Shown here: positions 1-11,960 of the stretch, piece by piece | Layout of the letters: each line of letters opens with the position of its first letter | Numbering within the stretch: position 1 is the first letter of the stretch | Source of the DNA: Echinometra lucunter | Lineage: Eukaryota > Echinodermata > Echinoidea > Camarodonta > Echinometridae | Length of the DNA: 64,000 nt | Reading direction: 5' to 3' | Assembly (NCBI GenBank): GCA_029962745.1 | Contig: CM057169.1 | Span: 19,563,661-19,627,660, forward strand | Notes under the pieces: generated by a model | What the model saw: only the letters and a program-made list of their open reading frames with translations | What the model was told of the DNA's origin: nothing | Databases searched by the model: none | Made by a program: the position numbers and the translations under genes

Positions 1-1312
1 CCTTCAGAAGGAGGCTAACGCTCGATTCGAATCTAATCCTCGACAACGTGACAGGTCCGCTCCCCCCGAGAAAAACAGGCGAGAGATAGGGCAGAGATTA
101 CATCTGGAGGGGGGTTATAAAATACATAATTGCCCTTTTCTTAATGGAATAAATCAAACGGACAGCATCATTTTTCCTCTATCAAAACAACACCACTTAA
201 AATGGGCGACTTTCTCATATTATCATGTCGGTTAAATAGGTCTAAGTGTCCATTTAAGAAGTAGGGTAAGCTTGGTTTCCGAACAAATCAATCTACATGG
301 TCTGCAAAGATCAGTTTCACTTATACGCGCCGTACGAACGCATTATAAAGTATGTTGGCGCCGCTGTGAAAATTAGAACAACCTCTGACAAGTCTGTGCG
401 CGCCCACAACGTGGGCGACTTGATGAGTGTGTGGCGTTCTCAGCATCGTGCTATGTTAAGGCGTCTATGCTATACAGCTGCGAAACCTCCCACTATCACC
501 CCTGACTATGTTTCAAACATGTAATGATTATCGGAACTTTGGATCTTTAACATGTTTAAACCTAACGTTGGTATATATCTGTACACATTGGTATCACGTG
601 GTTCCAGTCATTTGTGAGGAGGGGGGGGGGGGGGGGGGGGAGGGATGACTGAATTGCTGTCAGGGATGGATCTCCTCATGGACGATGTAATGAAAGAGGA
701 GCACGGCAATCGAGTCAGAGAACCCCAAAATGACGGAGGATCATATTTTTCTATTTTTACGTTTTCTTACTGCAATCTTTCTTTTTTACACCATTTGGGG
801 GGGGGGGGGGGGGGGGGAGAGGGGTGCGTGCGTCCCTCAATGTGGCTTCACGTAGCTAGATTACATTTTATTGCAACGATTTAAATCGTGTCATGAGATA
901 CGGTATTCCACAGTTGTTCAAATAGATATTCGTAATAAAAATACGTTAATCAAAATTAGAAGTTTGACTGGCACGACGATAACCAGTATAGGCAACAAAA
1001 AATGACAAGTTCTTACTTCACATAGAAAGACGAAATGGAATTTCGTCTGGACGTCAAATTGCTGAACGGTCAGTAAATGAAAATGAAATTTTAAAAATGC
1101 AAACGGTTCTCCTGCTACACACAAAACCTGAATTTCGCTTGATATACATCTCACAAGTACAGAATATGTTTTTCTACATTCTACGGGCCTCATACAGTTA
1201 TTAAACATGACTGAATTACAGCGATATTCCCTTAATAAACATAAAAATTACGTACTTCAAAGCATGTAGATAAGTGCACACTATAATATAAGACGTAATC
1301 ATAAAATGTTAT

Positions 1313-1320
<8 letters not shown>
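1..1320. other. AT-rich spacer with two long G runs
   Basis: No supported gene. It contains uninterrupted G runs at 621-640 (20 G) and 797-817 (21 G). The small open frames here have no recognisable motif and one simply translates a G run. Confidence 0.6.

Positions 1321-1378
<58 letters not shown>
1321..1378. repeat. (TA)n microsatellite
   Basis: About 58 bp of uninterrupted TA dinucleotides, flanked by AT-rich sequence. Confidence 0.97.
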
Positions 1379-1381
<3 letters not shown>

Positions 1382-1996
1382 GAGTAACAAATTAGATATA
1401 CTAGGTGTTTAAAAAACATTTCACACTTTTCATCTTTAATATCTCAAAAAGCATACATCAGATAATACCAATACTGGTATGGATTGTAGCTGAATAGTAT
1501 GCGGTTTTGTCGGAGGTCATTTGAATAAAATATCATAGATCAGTTTTGCAAAATTCATGCTTATTTTTACAGTTAGGTTTCAGATTTGCTCCATTTCCAA
1601 CCCTCTGTGCAAAATGGAAACTTTGTATAGGAGTCAATGAGTGTATCTGTGAGTGTGTGCTTAATCCCTGCACAATAGCCATGGAAAATGGAAACTCTAG
1701 TGAACAAGATTCTTGTCCAAGTCCAGGGTAGATGAATGTTTTATGAATTATTCATGAGGAATCACCCTGCCACTGCTAGTCTTTATTCATCCCCTTTTAC
1801 TAAAACCAATGATAATGTAGACTAATGCCCTTATGTCTTTAATGGATTTGAAGCAATCAAAGCACTGAGAAGTCATTCCAGTTATTCAAATAATAATAAG
1901 GATGTTGTTGTTGATGATGATGTTGTTGATAGCATTTGTCCTGTTGGTAGCTTTTGTCTACTGTGGAAACAAAACAGTTTGTGACCCTTTCATTTT

Positions 1997-2041
<45 letters not shown>

Positions 2042-3057
2042 GTTATCATTATTTAAGCAATTTAAATTTCATTTAAGCTCTAAAGCGGCGCCTTTGACCT
2101 ATATGGAAAAATAAGAAGGGGCACGCTTCCCCTGGGCCACCCCTAGATGCACCACTGTATTAAGTATAGATATTGGCCATAATGTCCCACGCAAAATGGT
2201 GAATGACTCAGATCATAAAAATGAAATTTCAACAAACGATAAACTATATTTGTTTCGTGCAGGATGAAAAAGCAACTTTAATAATCAAAGAGAACCTCAA
2301 ATAATGCCCTAAATTTTCTAATCATTTACACAATGGGGCCTTAATCTGTCTTAGGGGTATACGCACACAATTTAAGCTCTGCTGACATGGTCACTACTGT
2401 AATTTTGAAATGTAATTACATAATCTGATTGGTGAAATATTCTTTGTCAAGATTCTGCGAATTTTAAATTATCTTTCTAAAGTAAATGAAGAACGAATTC
2501 GGTTAACTCATGCAAACTCTATTGCACTGATTCCCAACTCCGATAACAGTTTTTTTTTTCACTTTACATAACAAGGAGCATTCGATCGCTTTCAAAGAAT
2601 GACAGATTTTAATACCATCTAGACATTTATTAAGTCTTGACCAATATTACCGATGTGTGTACACCTTATGATATGGACAACTGGATTTGCCATTTGTTTA
2701 GCAGAGCAGTTGATGCCGGATATGGATTTCATGCTTAACCCGAATTTCAACCACAACACCGAAATGCTTGGTTCTCAAATGGATTTGTGATGGTTTAAAA
2801 ACAAACCTCAATTGATTCCCGGTCACTCTTGGATCGACCGGGGTGCATTAGCCTTGTTTAGCTCAACAGAAGACGTCTACTCACCTTAAAGGAGGTATAT
2901 ATCTCTCTTAATCTATTTATCTATTATTTATGGTTTGACATAACTCGTGATTAGCACCCACTGGACGAATTGTTAACAGTTCACAATTTCTCGAATAAAA
3001 TACTTTCATTGATGACAAATGGTAAACATTTTACAAACAAACACTCTACTAAATGAT
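1379..3057. other. AT-rich spacer
   Basis: No gene recognised. It holds the TCA repeat listed separately. The stretch about 2115-2150 (cacgcttcccctgggccacc, then a terminus like gcaccactg) resembles the eroded end of a dispersed element; the other end was not found. Confidence 0.5.
1998..2040. repeat. (TCA)n microsatellite
   Basis: About 14 tandem TCA triplets. The poly-Ser frame over it is a by-product. Confidence 0.97.
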
Positions 3058-3524
3058 TAAAGGCATCGGTTAACATTGTTATGATTAAAAAAAAATATTG
3101 TTTTGTTACTTGAAAATGGGATAAACATAAGTGTTATAGTGTAAAAATACCAGTCTGAAAATTTCAAAGTATAATATCCACAGGAAGTATTATTAAATAT
3201 AAAAATTGTAAACCAATGTTTGAAAAATATACGAGGGTCGGTTGCACAGAATAGATATTAGGAGTGCGCATGCGCGTATGATCACCTTACCGTACTGTGT
3301 GTATTGGCGTATCACGCGGCGAGAGGCACATAACGGCATTTTCAAATTCAAGCAAAGTGGTCCTCTTAGTGATTGTCTCGTGAGACGAAATTTACAATTT
3401 TTCATTCCAAATTATGGTTGGTTTCAGGGTTTTTGAGTACAAATACAAGTACTCATACACATGTTTCATCTTAGTTTGAGAATTTTTTAAATCAGCTACT
3501 CACAAAGTTAGCCAATGCCTTTAA
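3058..3524. mobile_element. Nonautonomous DNA element with TTAA target sites
   Basis: The left end reads TTAA-AGGCATCGGTTAAC and the reverse complement of the right end reads TTAA-AGGCATTGGCTAAC. The inverted match continues for about 24 bp with a few mismatches. TTAA at both ends is the target duplication of piggyBac- and Kolobok-type transposons. There is no transposase frame, so it is a MITE of about 467 bp. The centre holds a CG-containing palindrome, gcgcatgcgc, near 3268-3277. Confidence 0.72.
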
Positions 3525-4240
3525 GCTTTATACATACACAATGAAAATTCTGTAATTCCGTGGCGAGAAATCATGTAACTGTAATATGTTTGGATTGAAA
3601 TTATCTAAAAAGGTTCCTTAAATGGAGAAATAATATGGATCTTGGTCCAAAATCAGTATAAAGCCCAAATATGACCTGATATAGGTCATTTCACAGATTT
3701 ATTTCCCAGATATTATTATCATGATTATTTCACAGATAAAATGAAACAATTATGGGTACTTTTATTATGACTCTTGATGACGTACTCACACATCCACTGT
3801 TAAGAGTCGCAGATTTCACTGCATTCAAATAGCAATACACCAAAGATGCAGTAACTTTGGGCAAACCTCAGACAGATGTTGTTGTCGTTAAGGATAATTG
3901 TATCGAATTTTGTGTCCATCAAAATAACAACAACAACGGATTATTTTTGCAACAGTTATGACTTTTTGATATACCCAAATGGCAAGCACATTAAAAGGGC
4001 ACATCGTTGTCTTTCCACGCTGTAGTTTTTTCCTGTTTATGTGTGTCTTAAAAACAAAAGTTCTTTATGTCACATTTCGATTTATATGGTGTTACCTGCA
4101 CTCCTGCGCCCTGCTCACTACTGATTGTGAATATTGTGATTACAATGTTTTAGTCAGGTTGTCTTCCCACTCTCCATTCCATCATTTAGAAAAAAAAAAT
4201 ATGTCCGTTTATTTTTAATGGCTGTCGGAAAATAACTTAA

Positions 4241-5085
4241 ACTGTAAAAAATGCGGTAGGTATTTACAGTAGATTTACTGGCAGCAGAGTTGTCAGTAAA
4301 TTCCGTAAATACTTAAATGCAATATTCTACTGCTGTTTACAGTTTTATCATAGAATAAATAGTATGATGGAGGGGGGGGGGGGGGAGACCATAGTTCGCG
4401 CACATTTTAATTTTCTAAAGAAGACAAAAATTATTCTCATTTAATTGACACCAAAGACAAAGCAAAGTTTTAGACTACAAAATGGGCGCACGAAGAAGAC
4501 TAATTTACGAAGAATTCCCCAGATATCGCGATCGCAAAATTCGATGTCGTATCGCAACGCACTGGATCTGGAAAAGTTAAACAGAAATAACGAGACCTAA
4601 CTTCGCGCACGCCAGTTTACAATTGATTAATTCAAAATAGAGATCCATAAAAGGGAAGATAATTGCATCATTTGCAAGACAAAATGCCATAGAATTATTT
4701 GATATCACATTTTACTTACAATTTTGATGACATCGTCTCTCGAAAAGAAGAATTCTAGACCCTTGTCGGCAGGTTCAGTTTTTTTTTTGAAAGGACGCAA
4801 AATGCTGCAAAATTTGGATATTTTTCTTTAATAAATTCACAATTCCTTCCCAAATTCCAAAGAAAGGTTAGTCCTAGGGTAAATTAAGGTTGATCTTTCC
4901 GTTGGTGCTATCAGATTTTCACACTATTTTCTGGTATTTGAGATATGGCCCTGTGCGCGAACTTTGGACTTGCGCGAAGTTAGCTCACTCTACCATACAG
5001 TACTATTAAAAAAAAACAGTAAATTACTGGCAACTCTACTACCAATTATTCACTGTAAATTCTACAGTAATTTTTTTTTTTACAT
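4241..5085. mobile_element. Nested foldback DNA element, about 845 bp
   Basis: The outer ends form a long imperfect inverted repeat: the left arm starts ACTGTAAAAAA and carries ttactggcagcagagttg; the reverse complement of the right arm starts ATGTAAAAAA and carries a similar tagtagagttgccagtaat. Inside lie two more inverted pairs, agttcgcgcaca at 4393-4404 against 4952-4963 and ctaacttcgcgca at 4597-4609 against 4971-4983. The inner part therefore looks like a second element nested in the first. No transposase coding capacity was seen. A 14 G run sits at 4372-4385. Confidence 0.65.
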
Positions 5086-5644
5086 TATATAGGCAAACAC
5101 TTTACACATAGTTTTTTTTAAAGTCATGAATTATAATAGACAAAAAACAAACAAACAAAACCCAAACTTATACGAGGAGACGCCCAAACGGTTGAACTCT
5201 TACCAGAGACATTGAATGCAGTTGACTGGAACGACATGGTCGTATCATGTATCACGATACGTTAACTGGCAAGCAAAAGGAAAAAAAAGTTTTAAAAACA
5301 ATTTCCATCGAAATCCCTCTTCAATCTATATTCTTTGACATCTCCAATTTCTTTCACGAATGAAATCAAGAAGTAATTATCTCAACAACTTCTCAGAAAT
5401 CAATCAAAGATTATACCCAAGAAAAGTGCAACGGGAAAAATGACATAATGACGTGGTGTGCATTCTTTTTTGATTGAACACCTAAAAATGTATTAACCAG
5501 GTACCACAGACACATACCCCCGGAGGGTATCCCCCTTATAAATTTCGGATAAGCCACTGTGATTTAGTTTTCAATGCGTGAGTACCAGAATACGAATCAT
5601 GAACTTTCTGACTGTATCTCATTGTCACTTTTTCATATTCTTAT
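5086..5644. other. Spacer, no feature recognised
   Basis: AT-rich sequence without a supported gene or repeat, apart from short A-rich stretches (for example 5140-5160). Confidence 0.5.
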
Positions 5645-6175
5645 ATTTAAAAGAAACCTGAACCCTCAAGTCAAGTAGTTTTTCAGTCATAGCTAAGACG
5701 GAATAAAACAGATCAGTGAAAATCTCAATAAAATCGGACACCGAATCAGAAAGTCGCGGCTATCTACATGACATTTTTTTTTTTGGACTTTTTTTTGACA
5801 ACTCTCAATATGTTTTGTACACTATGATTTAACATTTTCATTTTGCTTAAAATTTGCACATTTTCTTTAGCCAAACTAAAGATATGTTTTCTATGAAACA
5901 TATTGAGGATAAGGACAATGGAAACATGTGTTCTGGCAGAAAATAAAGAATATGTGAAATTCTGTGTAGAAAAGATATCGACATGATTGACAGTTTTCCA
6001 CAAATTATATCACCAGTAGCTATGGTAGGGTAAAACACAGAAAATTTCATGTCGGCATAACTTTCTTATTCCGTGTCCGATTTCGTTCAGATTTTCGCCG
6101 ATCTGGTTTATTTTGTCTTAGCTTTGATTTAAAAACTACTTGACCATTTTTTTTTCCTGGGGGGGGGGGGGGGTC
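5645..6175. mobile_element. Foldback element with arms of about 100 bp
   Basis: The left arm, about 5669-5772, and the right arm, about 6049-6147, are inverted copies. Shared blocks are tcaagtagttttt, agctaagac, aaatcggacac and catgacat/catgtcgg, at matching spacing. They flank about 275 bp of AT-rich centre. A 15 G run at 6159-6173 sits just outside the right arm. Target duplications were not resolved, so the outer limits are approximate. Confidence 0.65.
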
Positions 6176-6592
6176 CTTTAATTGCATGAAGTGAATACAA
6201 GTGATTGGAATGAGACGGAGGTGTCAATGTGGCAATTTGCTATGATGCACTACTGTCTATTGAAAATGACAAAAGCATGCAATAGTTTGTCGGCTTCTCA
6301 AAGCTGCCTGTTGGGGTTATCTCCAATCTCGTATGCCTAGACTGTTAATGGGATTGCATTAATGCACTGCATACTAAATTTTGTTGATGGCGGTTCCACA
6401 CAAGAAAAATTGTTTCATGATGTGAGGGGAGCCACGGTCCCTATTATTACCCTTTCTTACATTTCATATTGTCTCTGGATGTCAATGTTTTCAACGTTTT
6501 TGTTGTTGATCATTCCTTTATTAGAGAAAAGTAGAATACAAAATACAAAGTAAACATAATAGAATCAATTCAACATAGTTTGACAAGAATAG

Positions 6593-6702
6593 AAATCACC
6601 GACAAATGTTATAATCTACTGAAAATCCTCGCATCTGATTGGCTGAAAGCAAATTAGTCAGTGAAAATCACCGACAAAACTCTTCATGAAACGCTCCCCT
6701 GG
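6593..6702. mobile_element. Truncated GTTTCAT-family MITE
   Basis: The right end (cttcatgaaacgctcccc) and the inner block (atctgattggctgaaagcaaa) match the copy at 29152-29290 (ttttcatgaaacgctccc; inner block related but inverted in detail). The left terminal repeat is missing, so this is a decayed copy. Confidence 0.6.
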
Positions 6703-7087
6703 TCCACTGCTTATATTGGCGAATGGCCGGTTTTGCATGTTTTTAACAAGGTAACACAAGTACTATCAGATGAACAGAACTGATGAATGAAAACAAGTTT
6801 ATAACTTAACAGGTGTAATGTTATAATGTTCGGTTGTTTAAACTAAAATCTTTAGTTATATCTTAAATATCGTGTTTTTGTTTGTTTGTTTTAATGCATG
6901 TAGGTCCAATTCATTCAGCTGCATAGTTTGATTATAAAATGAGTATCAGCATAGCAAAAAGAAAGCTTCAGAAAGGAAAACAGTTTCCTTTCGAAGAAAG
7001 GAAGAAAATATACGGAAATCAATGGATATAAACTATGTTGCACCAAATAAAAGACACGGTAAAACCAAGACAATATAGCGCTTCCCG

Positions 7088-7273
7088 TACACTGTAAGAA
7101 CAGTTGTTTAAAAATTATTAGGTTGTTTAAAATATGAACCTACCAACCACGCCAACAGTTGTTTAAAAGAGATCCCCATATATTTTACATACTTTTAAAA
7201 AATAAAAACAACGGCTGGTAGGTTCATATTTTGAACAACCTAATGATTTTTAAACGACTGTTCTAACAGCGTA
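7088..7273. mobile_element. Palindromic MITE with TA target duplication
   Basis: Arms of about 60 bp at 7090-7150 and 7212-7271 are almost perfect inverted copies. Each carries agaacagt, ttaggttgtt and tatgaacctacca in matching order. The element begins TA-CACTGTAAGAACAGT and ends with the complement next to TA, as expected for the Tc1/mariner target site. It is too short to code for a transposase. Confidence 0.8.
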
Positions 7274-7599
7274 TTCGATGCGATTTCAGAACAAAATACA
7301 TAATGGCACATTTATCGCGCATAGAAATATTATACCGTCCGACAATATCACAGAAATATAGTCTGCTGAAAGCATGAACCGCATTAACACTACGATTAGA
7401 GGTGTCGTACCAAGGAGTTTAAACACTCGAATGGAGATCTACTCAAAGGCTGAGGGCTCGAACCCCGGAACGATACCATTTATTTTGAGAAGGCATTAAT
7501 CTACATTTTGGCGTTGTCACCCAAGGGTTTACTAAGTAGGGCCAAAACTGAGGGTCCTCGAGAACCTTGTTCGGTGCTATAATGCTAATTGTTAATTTT

Positions 7600-7626
7600 A
7601 TCATTATTATTATTATCATTATTATA

Positions 7627-7657
<31 letters not shown>
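7600..7657. repeat. (ATT)n microsatellite
   Basis: Imperfect then pure ATT triplets. Confidence 0.95.
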
Positions 7658-7658
<1 letters not shown>

Positions 7659-10079
7659 TGATATGATTGTAATTAAGAAAGTAATTAATTTCATCAGTCA
7701 TACTTGGTTACAAGAAATAGTCCTCATTTAATTGGAGTTGCCTTTGTGAACAAAATCAAATTTGTTTAATCAAAACTTTAGTTAGAAGCGAATAATGGCA
7801 AGAGCCACAATCTTCCTTTTCATATTTTACTTTTTTATAGATACTCCAGGATAAATAAGATTTATAAAAAATTCAGAGACTAAGTTCGTCCTTTAAATAC
7901 AGTCATTCTTATTTGTCATGCTATGTCTTGTGGACGTAAAACTCACAATCATGATGCCACTACACGCCGAGATAATTATTCTCATCGTGAATCAGACAAT
8001 ATCAAAGGCAGTAATCACAAATACCGATTTCCTTTCCCCCATTTTCGTCTATCTGGAAGTGGCTTTTGCTTTGGGGGCACAATTTCATGAAATTTTGTCG
8101 TCACGACTATAAAATGTGATTATTTCATTGATATCAATCCAACAATAGATCGAAAGAGACAGGTATCCGCGGGCTTAATGTAATACTGAATATTCTCAAG
8201 ACAAATTAAATTCAGCACGGACATACTAAGTATCCTCAAGTCATAAAATAATGCATGCCGAGTCATATTAATGTCTTATTTCCTAAAGCTTAATTATCCG
8301 CCGCGATATTTCTCAAAAATTGCACGCTGATGTAACATTCTTATTCTGCGCTGGTTTGGTAAGAGGCCATTAGAGCGGCTTACAATAAAGCCCCTTGAAC
8401 GTAATTTCTACGGTGAAACAAGGATGTAATGACCAAAATATTCATCGCATGTGCTTGTAACTAATGAAGAAGAGAGCGTCAGGCTAATTGAGTTTGAGAA
8501 AACCATAGCCCCTTGTTTTGCTCATACGAGATAACAGATGAAAGAGCGTGACAAGGGAAATCATATTTCTCAGCACAGTTAAATTAGCATTTCTTGAAAC
8601 GCCATACCATCTCTCTATGGTATCTTTTACTCTGATTTGTATTCTGGTCTCCCGTCCCCGTCTGATATAACCAATAGCCTTTAACCAAAATCCTTATTCA
8701 TGAATGATTTTTACATGCTACACGATCTCCAGTCAACATGTTAAATAAAATATTTTTGTTCTACCTTTGAATGATTTTACAGGCTTTAGAGTTGTATTCA
8801 TGCAACTTATGTACTTAGACTAAGTGATAATGATTTTTTTTTGTTATAATGTTGATTTTCAGCTAAACGAAAGGCAAATTGTATTATGATAAAGAGCCAA
8901 ACATTACTTTGAATTCAAGCATAAGTAGAAGGAGCATTAGATGGATCAAAATTATAGTGGTAAAAACCGATGCAAACCCGGGATGGACAAACAGGAAATG
9001 CTTCCAAATTAGAGAAGTTTGTATTTCCTTTAAAACTTAAGTCATTTTAACAGTACCAGCATGTTATTCACTGTAAGTACACTGCGAAGTTTAGACATAT
9101 TCAAGTAAAAAATATTCGAGATCACTAGTTGTGATAGCATCATTCGTTCCCTTTTGTTTTACGGTCGACTCTGCCTTGCAAGATACTTGCTCTTACATTC
9201 CCCCGAAATCAGAGAAAGAGAAGAAAAGAGAAGTGTGGGAGAAAAAAAAATCCGCAAACTAGAATCTCTGGAAGGCTAATAGCATTTTAATTATAAGAAG
9301 ATCACTGTTCCGGCTTATCTGCAATCTTTACTTCTTTCTCACATTTTTCTTCTCATTGCCAGGCCAACCTTCTCTGCAAAAATCTATTTCTGTTATACTT
9401 TACTCCATCATATGCCTCGGTTTTTTGTCTAAACTAGATTTTTGTCGCTTTATTTCTGGCTTTGTATTTGAATAAGCAATTTAAACTTATTCTAATTGAA
9501 GGTGTGCTGAATCAAAATCTAATCCGATAATTGAAATGAAATTGTAAGTAAGAGTTTTTAGGGCTTACTCTGGACAAGACAAAACCATGATAGCAACACA
9601 ATTAGTGACGTGCTGGTATGATCCCTTTTATAACTAACCACAGCGTAACTCTTGACGAAATGTGGAAATGGAAAAGATGCATGGTTGAGGAATTATGGCA
9701 ATAACTTTACACCATGAAGATGGATTAAAAGAAGACCCCCTCCCCCAAAAGAAAAAAACAAATCCTTACCTACAACAGTACTGACCAACTTTCAAAGAGT
9801 AGTAATTATTCAGCCTCTCCCCAATCACTCCGCAAATTTCAAAGATCTGCTGAAGATCATTAAGGGGTAACGATTCCCAAAGGTTTCTGGCTCTGTACTT
9901 AAGTGAATCCATATCTCTGTTTTAAGTTTGAAATACGAGATTCAAACATTTTTTTGGGAAAGAGAAATTTCTAATTTTCATTGCACTCTCCATGATCATT
10001 GCAAAAGCGACTTGTTAGTATATAGACAAGACAACGCACAAATTCACACTCGCATGGAATAAAGTGCTTCCTATACGAG
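7658..10079. other. Spacer, no gene recognised
   Basis: About 2.4 kb of AT-rich sequence. Its open frames are short and lack recognisable domains. No repeat structure was noticed by eye. Confidence 0.5.
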
Positions 10080-11960
10080 GTTGTTTTGTTTTGTTTTCTT
10101 TCGCATTTTTGATCTTCAGTATATGGAAATTGGTTTTATTAAATGTAAAGTGATTTTGATATATAGGTAAAATGATTTTGATCTTTAGTAGAAGTAAAAT
10201 TATTCTGATCCGCAAAATATATGCAAACTGATTTTGATGTGTAGTAGATGTAAAATGAAATAAACTATAGTAGATGTTAAATGATATAAATATTCATTAG
10301 ATGATAAATGACTATGATCTTCATTAGATGTTCAATGATTTTAATCTACAGTGGATTTAAATTTTTTTCAATCTTCAGGTGCAGTGGATGTTAAATGATT
10401 CTGATCTTAAGTAGATGTTAAATAATTATGATCTTCAGTAGATGTTAAATGATTTTGCTAGTCAGTAGATGTTAAATGTTTTGATCTTCAGAAGATGTTA
10501 AACGATTTCTATCTTCAGTAGATGTTAAAAGATTATGATCTTCAGCAGATAGAAAGGATTTTTTTGTTTTAGGTGGATGTTAAATGATATTGATCTTCAG
10601 AAGATTTTAAAGGATTTCATCTTCAGTAGAAGTTAAATGATTTTGATCTTCAGTAGATATTACATGATTTTGATTTTCAGTAGATATTTAATGATTCTGA
10701 TCTTCAGTCGATGTAAAATGATTATGATCTCCAGTAGACATAAAATGATTTTGCTAGTTAGTAGATGTTAAATGTTTTTTTTTTACCCTTCAGGAGATGT
10801 TACATAATTATGATCTTCAGCAGATAAAAAGGATTTTTATCTTCGGTGGATGTTAAATGACTTTGATCTTCGGAAGATTTTAAAAGGTTTTCATTTTCAG
10901 TAGAAGTTAAATTATTTTGATCTTCAGTAGATGTTAAATGATTTTGCTAGTCAGTAGAAGTTAAATGTTTTGATCTTCAGAAGATGTTAAACGATTTTAA
11001 TCTTAAGTAGATGTTAAATGATTTCTATCTTCAGTAGATGTTACATAATTATGATCTTCAGTAGATATTAAATAATTTTGATCTACAGTAGATGTTAAAT
11101 AATTATGATCTTCAGTAGATATTCAGTAATTTTGCTAGATGTTAAATGTTTTTGATACTCGGTAGATGTAAAATGATTTTACTAGTTAGTATATGTTGAA
11201 TGTTTTTGATCTTCAGAAGATGTTCAATGATTTTGATCTTCAGTAGATATTACATGATTTTGATTTTCAGTAGATATTTAATGATTCTGATCTTCAGTCG
11301 ATGTAAAATGATTAGGATCTCCAGTAGACGTAAAATGATTTTGCTAGTTAGTAGATGTTAAATGTTTTTGATCTGCAGAAGATCTTCAGTGGTTTTGATC
11401 TTCAGTAGATGTTCAATGATTTTGATCTTCAGTAGATGTTACATGATTTTAACCTTCAGTAGATGTTAAATAATTCTGATCTTCAGTAGATAGAAAGGAT
11501 TTTTATCTTCGGTGGATGTTACATGATTTTAATCTTCAGTAGATGTTAAATAATTATGATCTTCAGCAGATAGAAAGGATTTTTATCTTCGGTGGATGTT
11601 AAATGACTTTGATCTTCGGAAGATTTTAAAAAATTTCATTTTCAGTAGAAGTTAAATTATTTTGATCTTCAGTAGATATTAAATAATTATGATATCCAGT
11701 AGATGTTAAGTGATTATGCTGGTCAGTAGATGTTAAATTTTTTGATCTTCAGAAGATGTTAAAGGAGTTTTATCTTCAGTAGGTCGAACCAAACAGGGTC
11801 TCATTGAAGACCACCATTATTGGTGAAATGTGCCGCCCTGTATAAATTTCATAAATAAATAAATGAATAAATAAATAAATAAATGATTTTGATCTTCAGT
11901 CGATGTTAAATTATTTTAATCATCAGTTGATGTAAACTCTAGTGATTTTTAGTAAACATC
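10080..11960. repeat. Minisatellite of about 27 bp units, roughly 65 copies
   Basis: The commonest unit is about 27 bp, built from gatcttcagta and gatgttaaatgatttt. A second unit type carries gctagtcagta in place of gatcttcagta. Units vary by substitution and 1-4 bp indels. Blocks of several units recur as a set: the run starting cagtagatattacatg occurs at 10651 and again at 11241 (offset 590), and the run starting ttcagcagata occurs at 10541, 10816 and 11562. This points to segmental amplification within the array. Frames are interrupted, so it is not a protein repeat. Confidence 0.93.
11784..11886 (+). mobile_element. Retroposon-like 3' tail inside the minisatellite
   Basis: The array is interrupted by unrelated sequence containing gaccaccattattggtgaaa and gccctgtataaa, followed by a run of AAAT tetramers (about 11851-11886). 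This looks like the short 3' end of a non-LTR retroposon ending in a simple repeat. The array resumes at once after it. Family assignment is inferred from the pattern only. Confidence 0.5.

Noticed and set aside
7401..7477. tRNA-like segment: ggtgtcg and cgatacc could pair as a 7 bp acceptor stem, with a T-loop-like ggctcgaaccc
   Set aside because: The T stem is displaced by about 2 bases from the acceptor and the D arm lacks the A box. At best a decayed tRNA-derived sequence.
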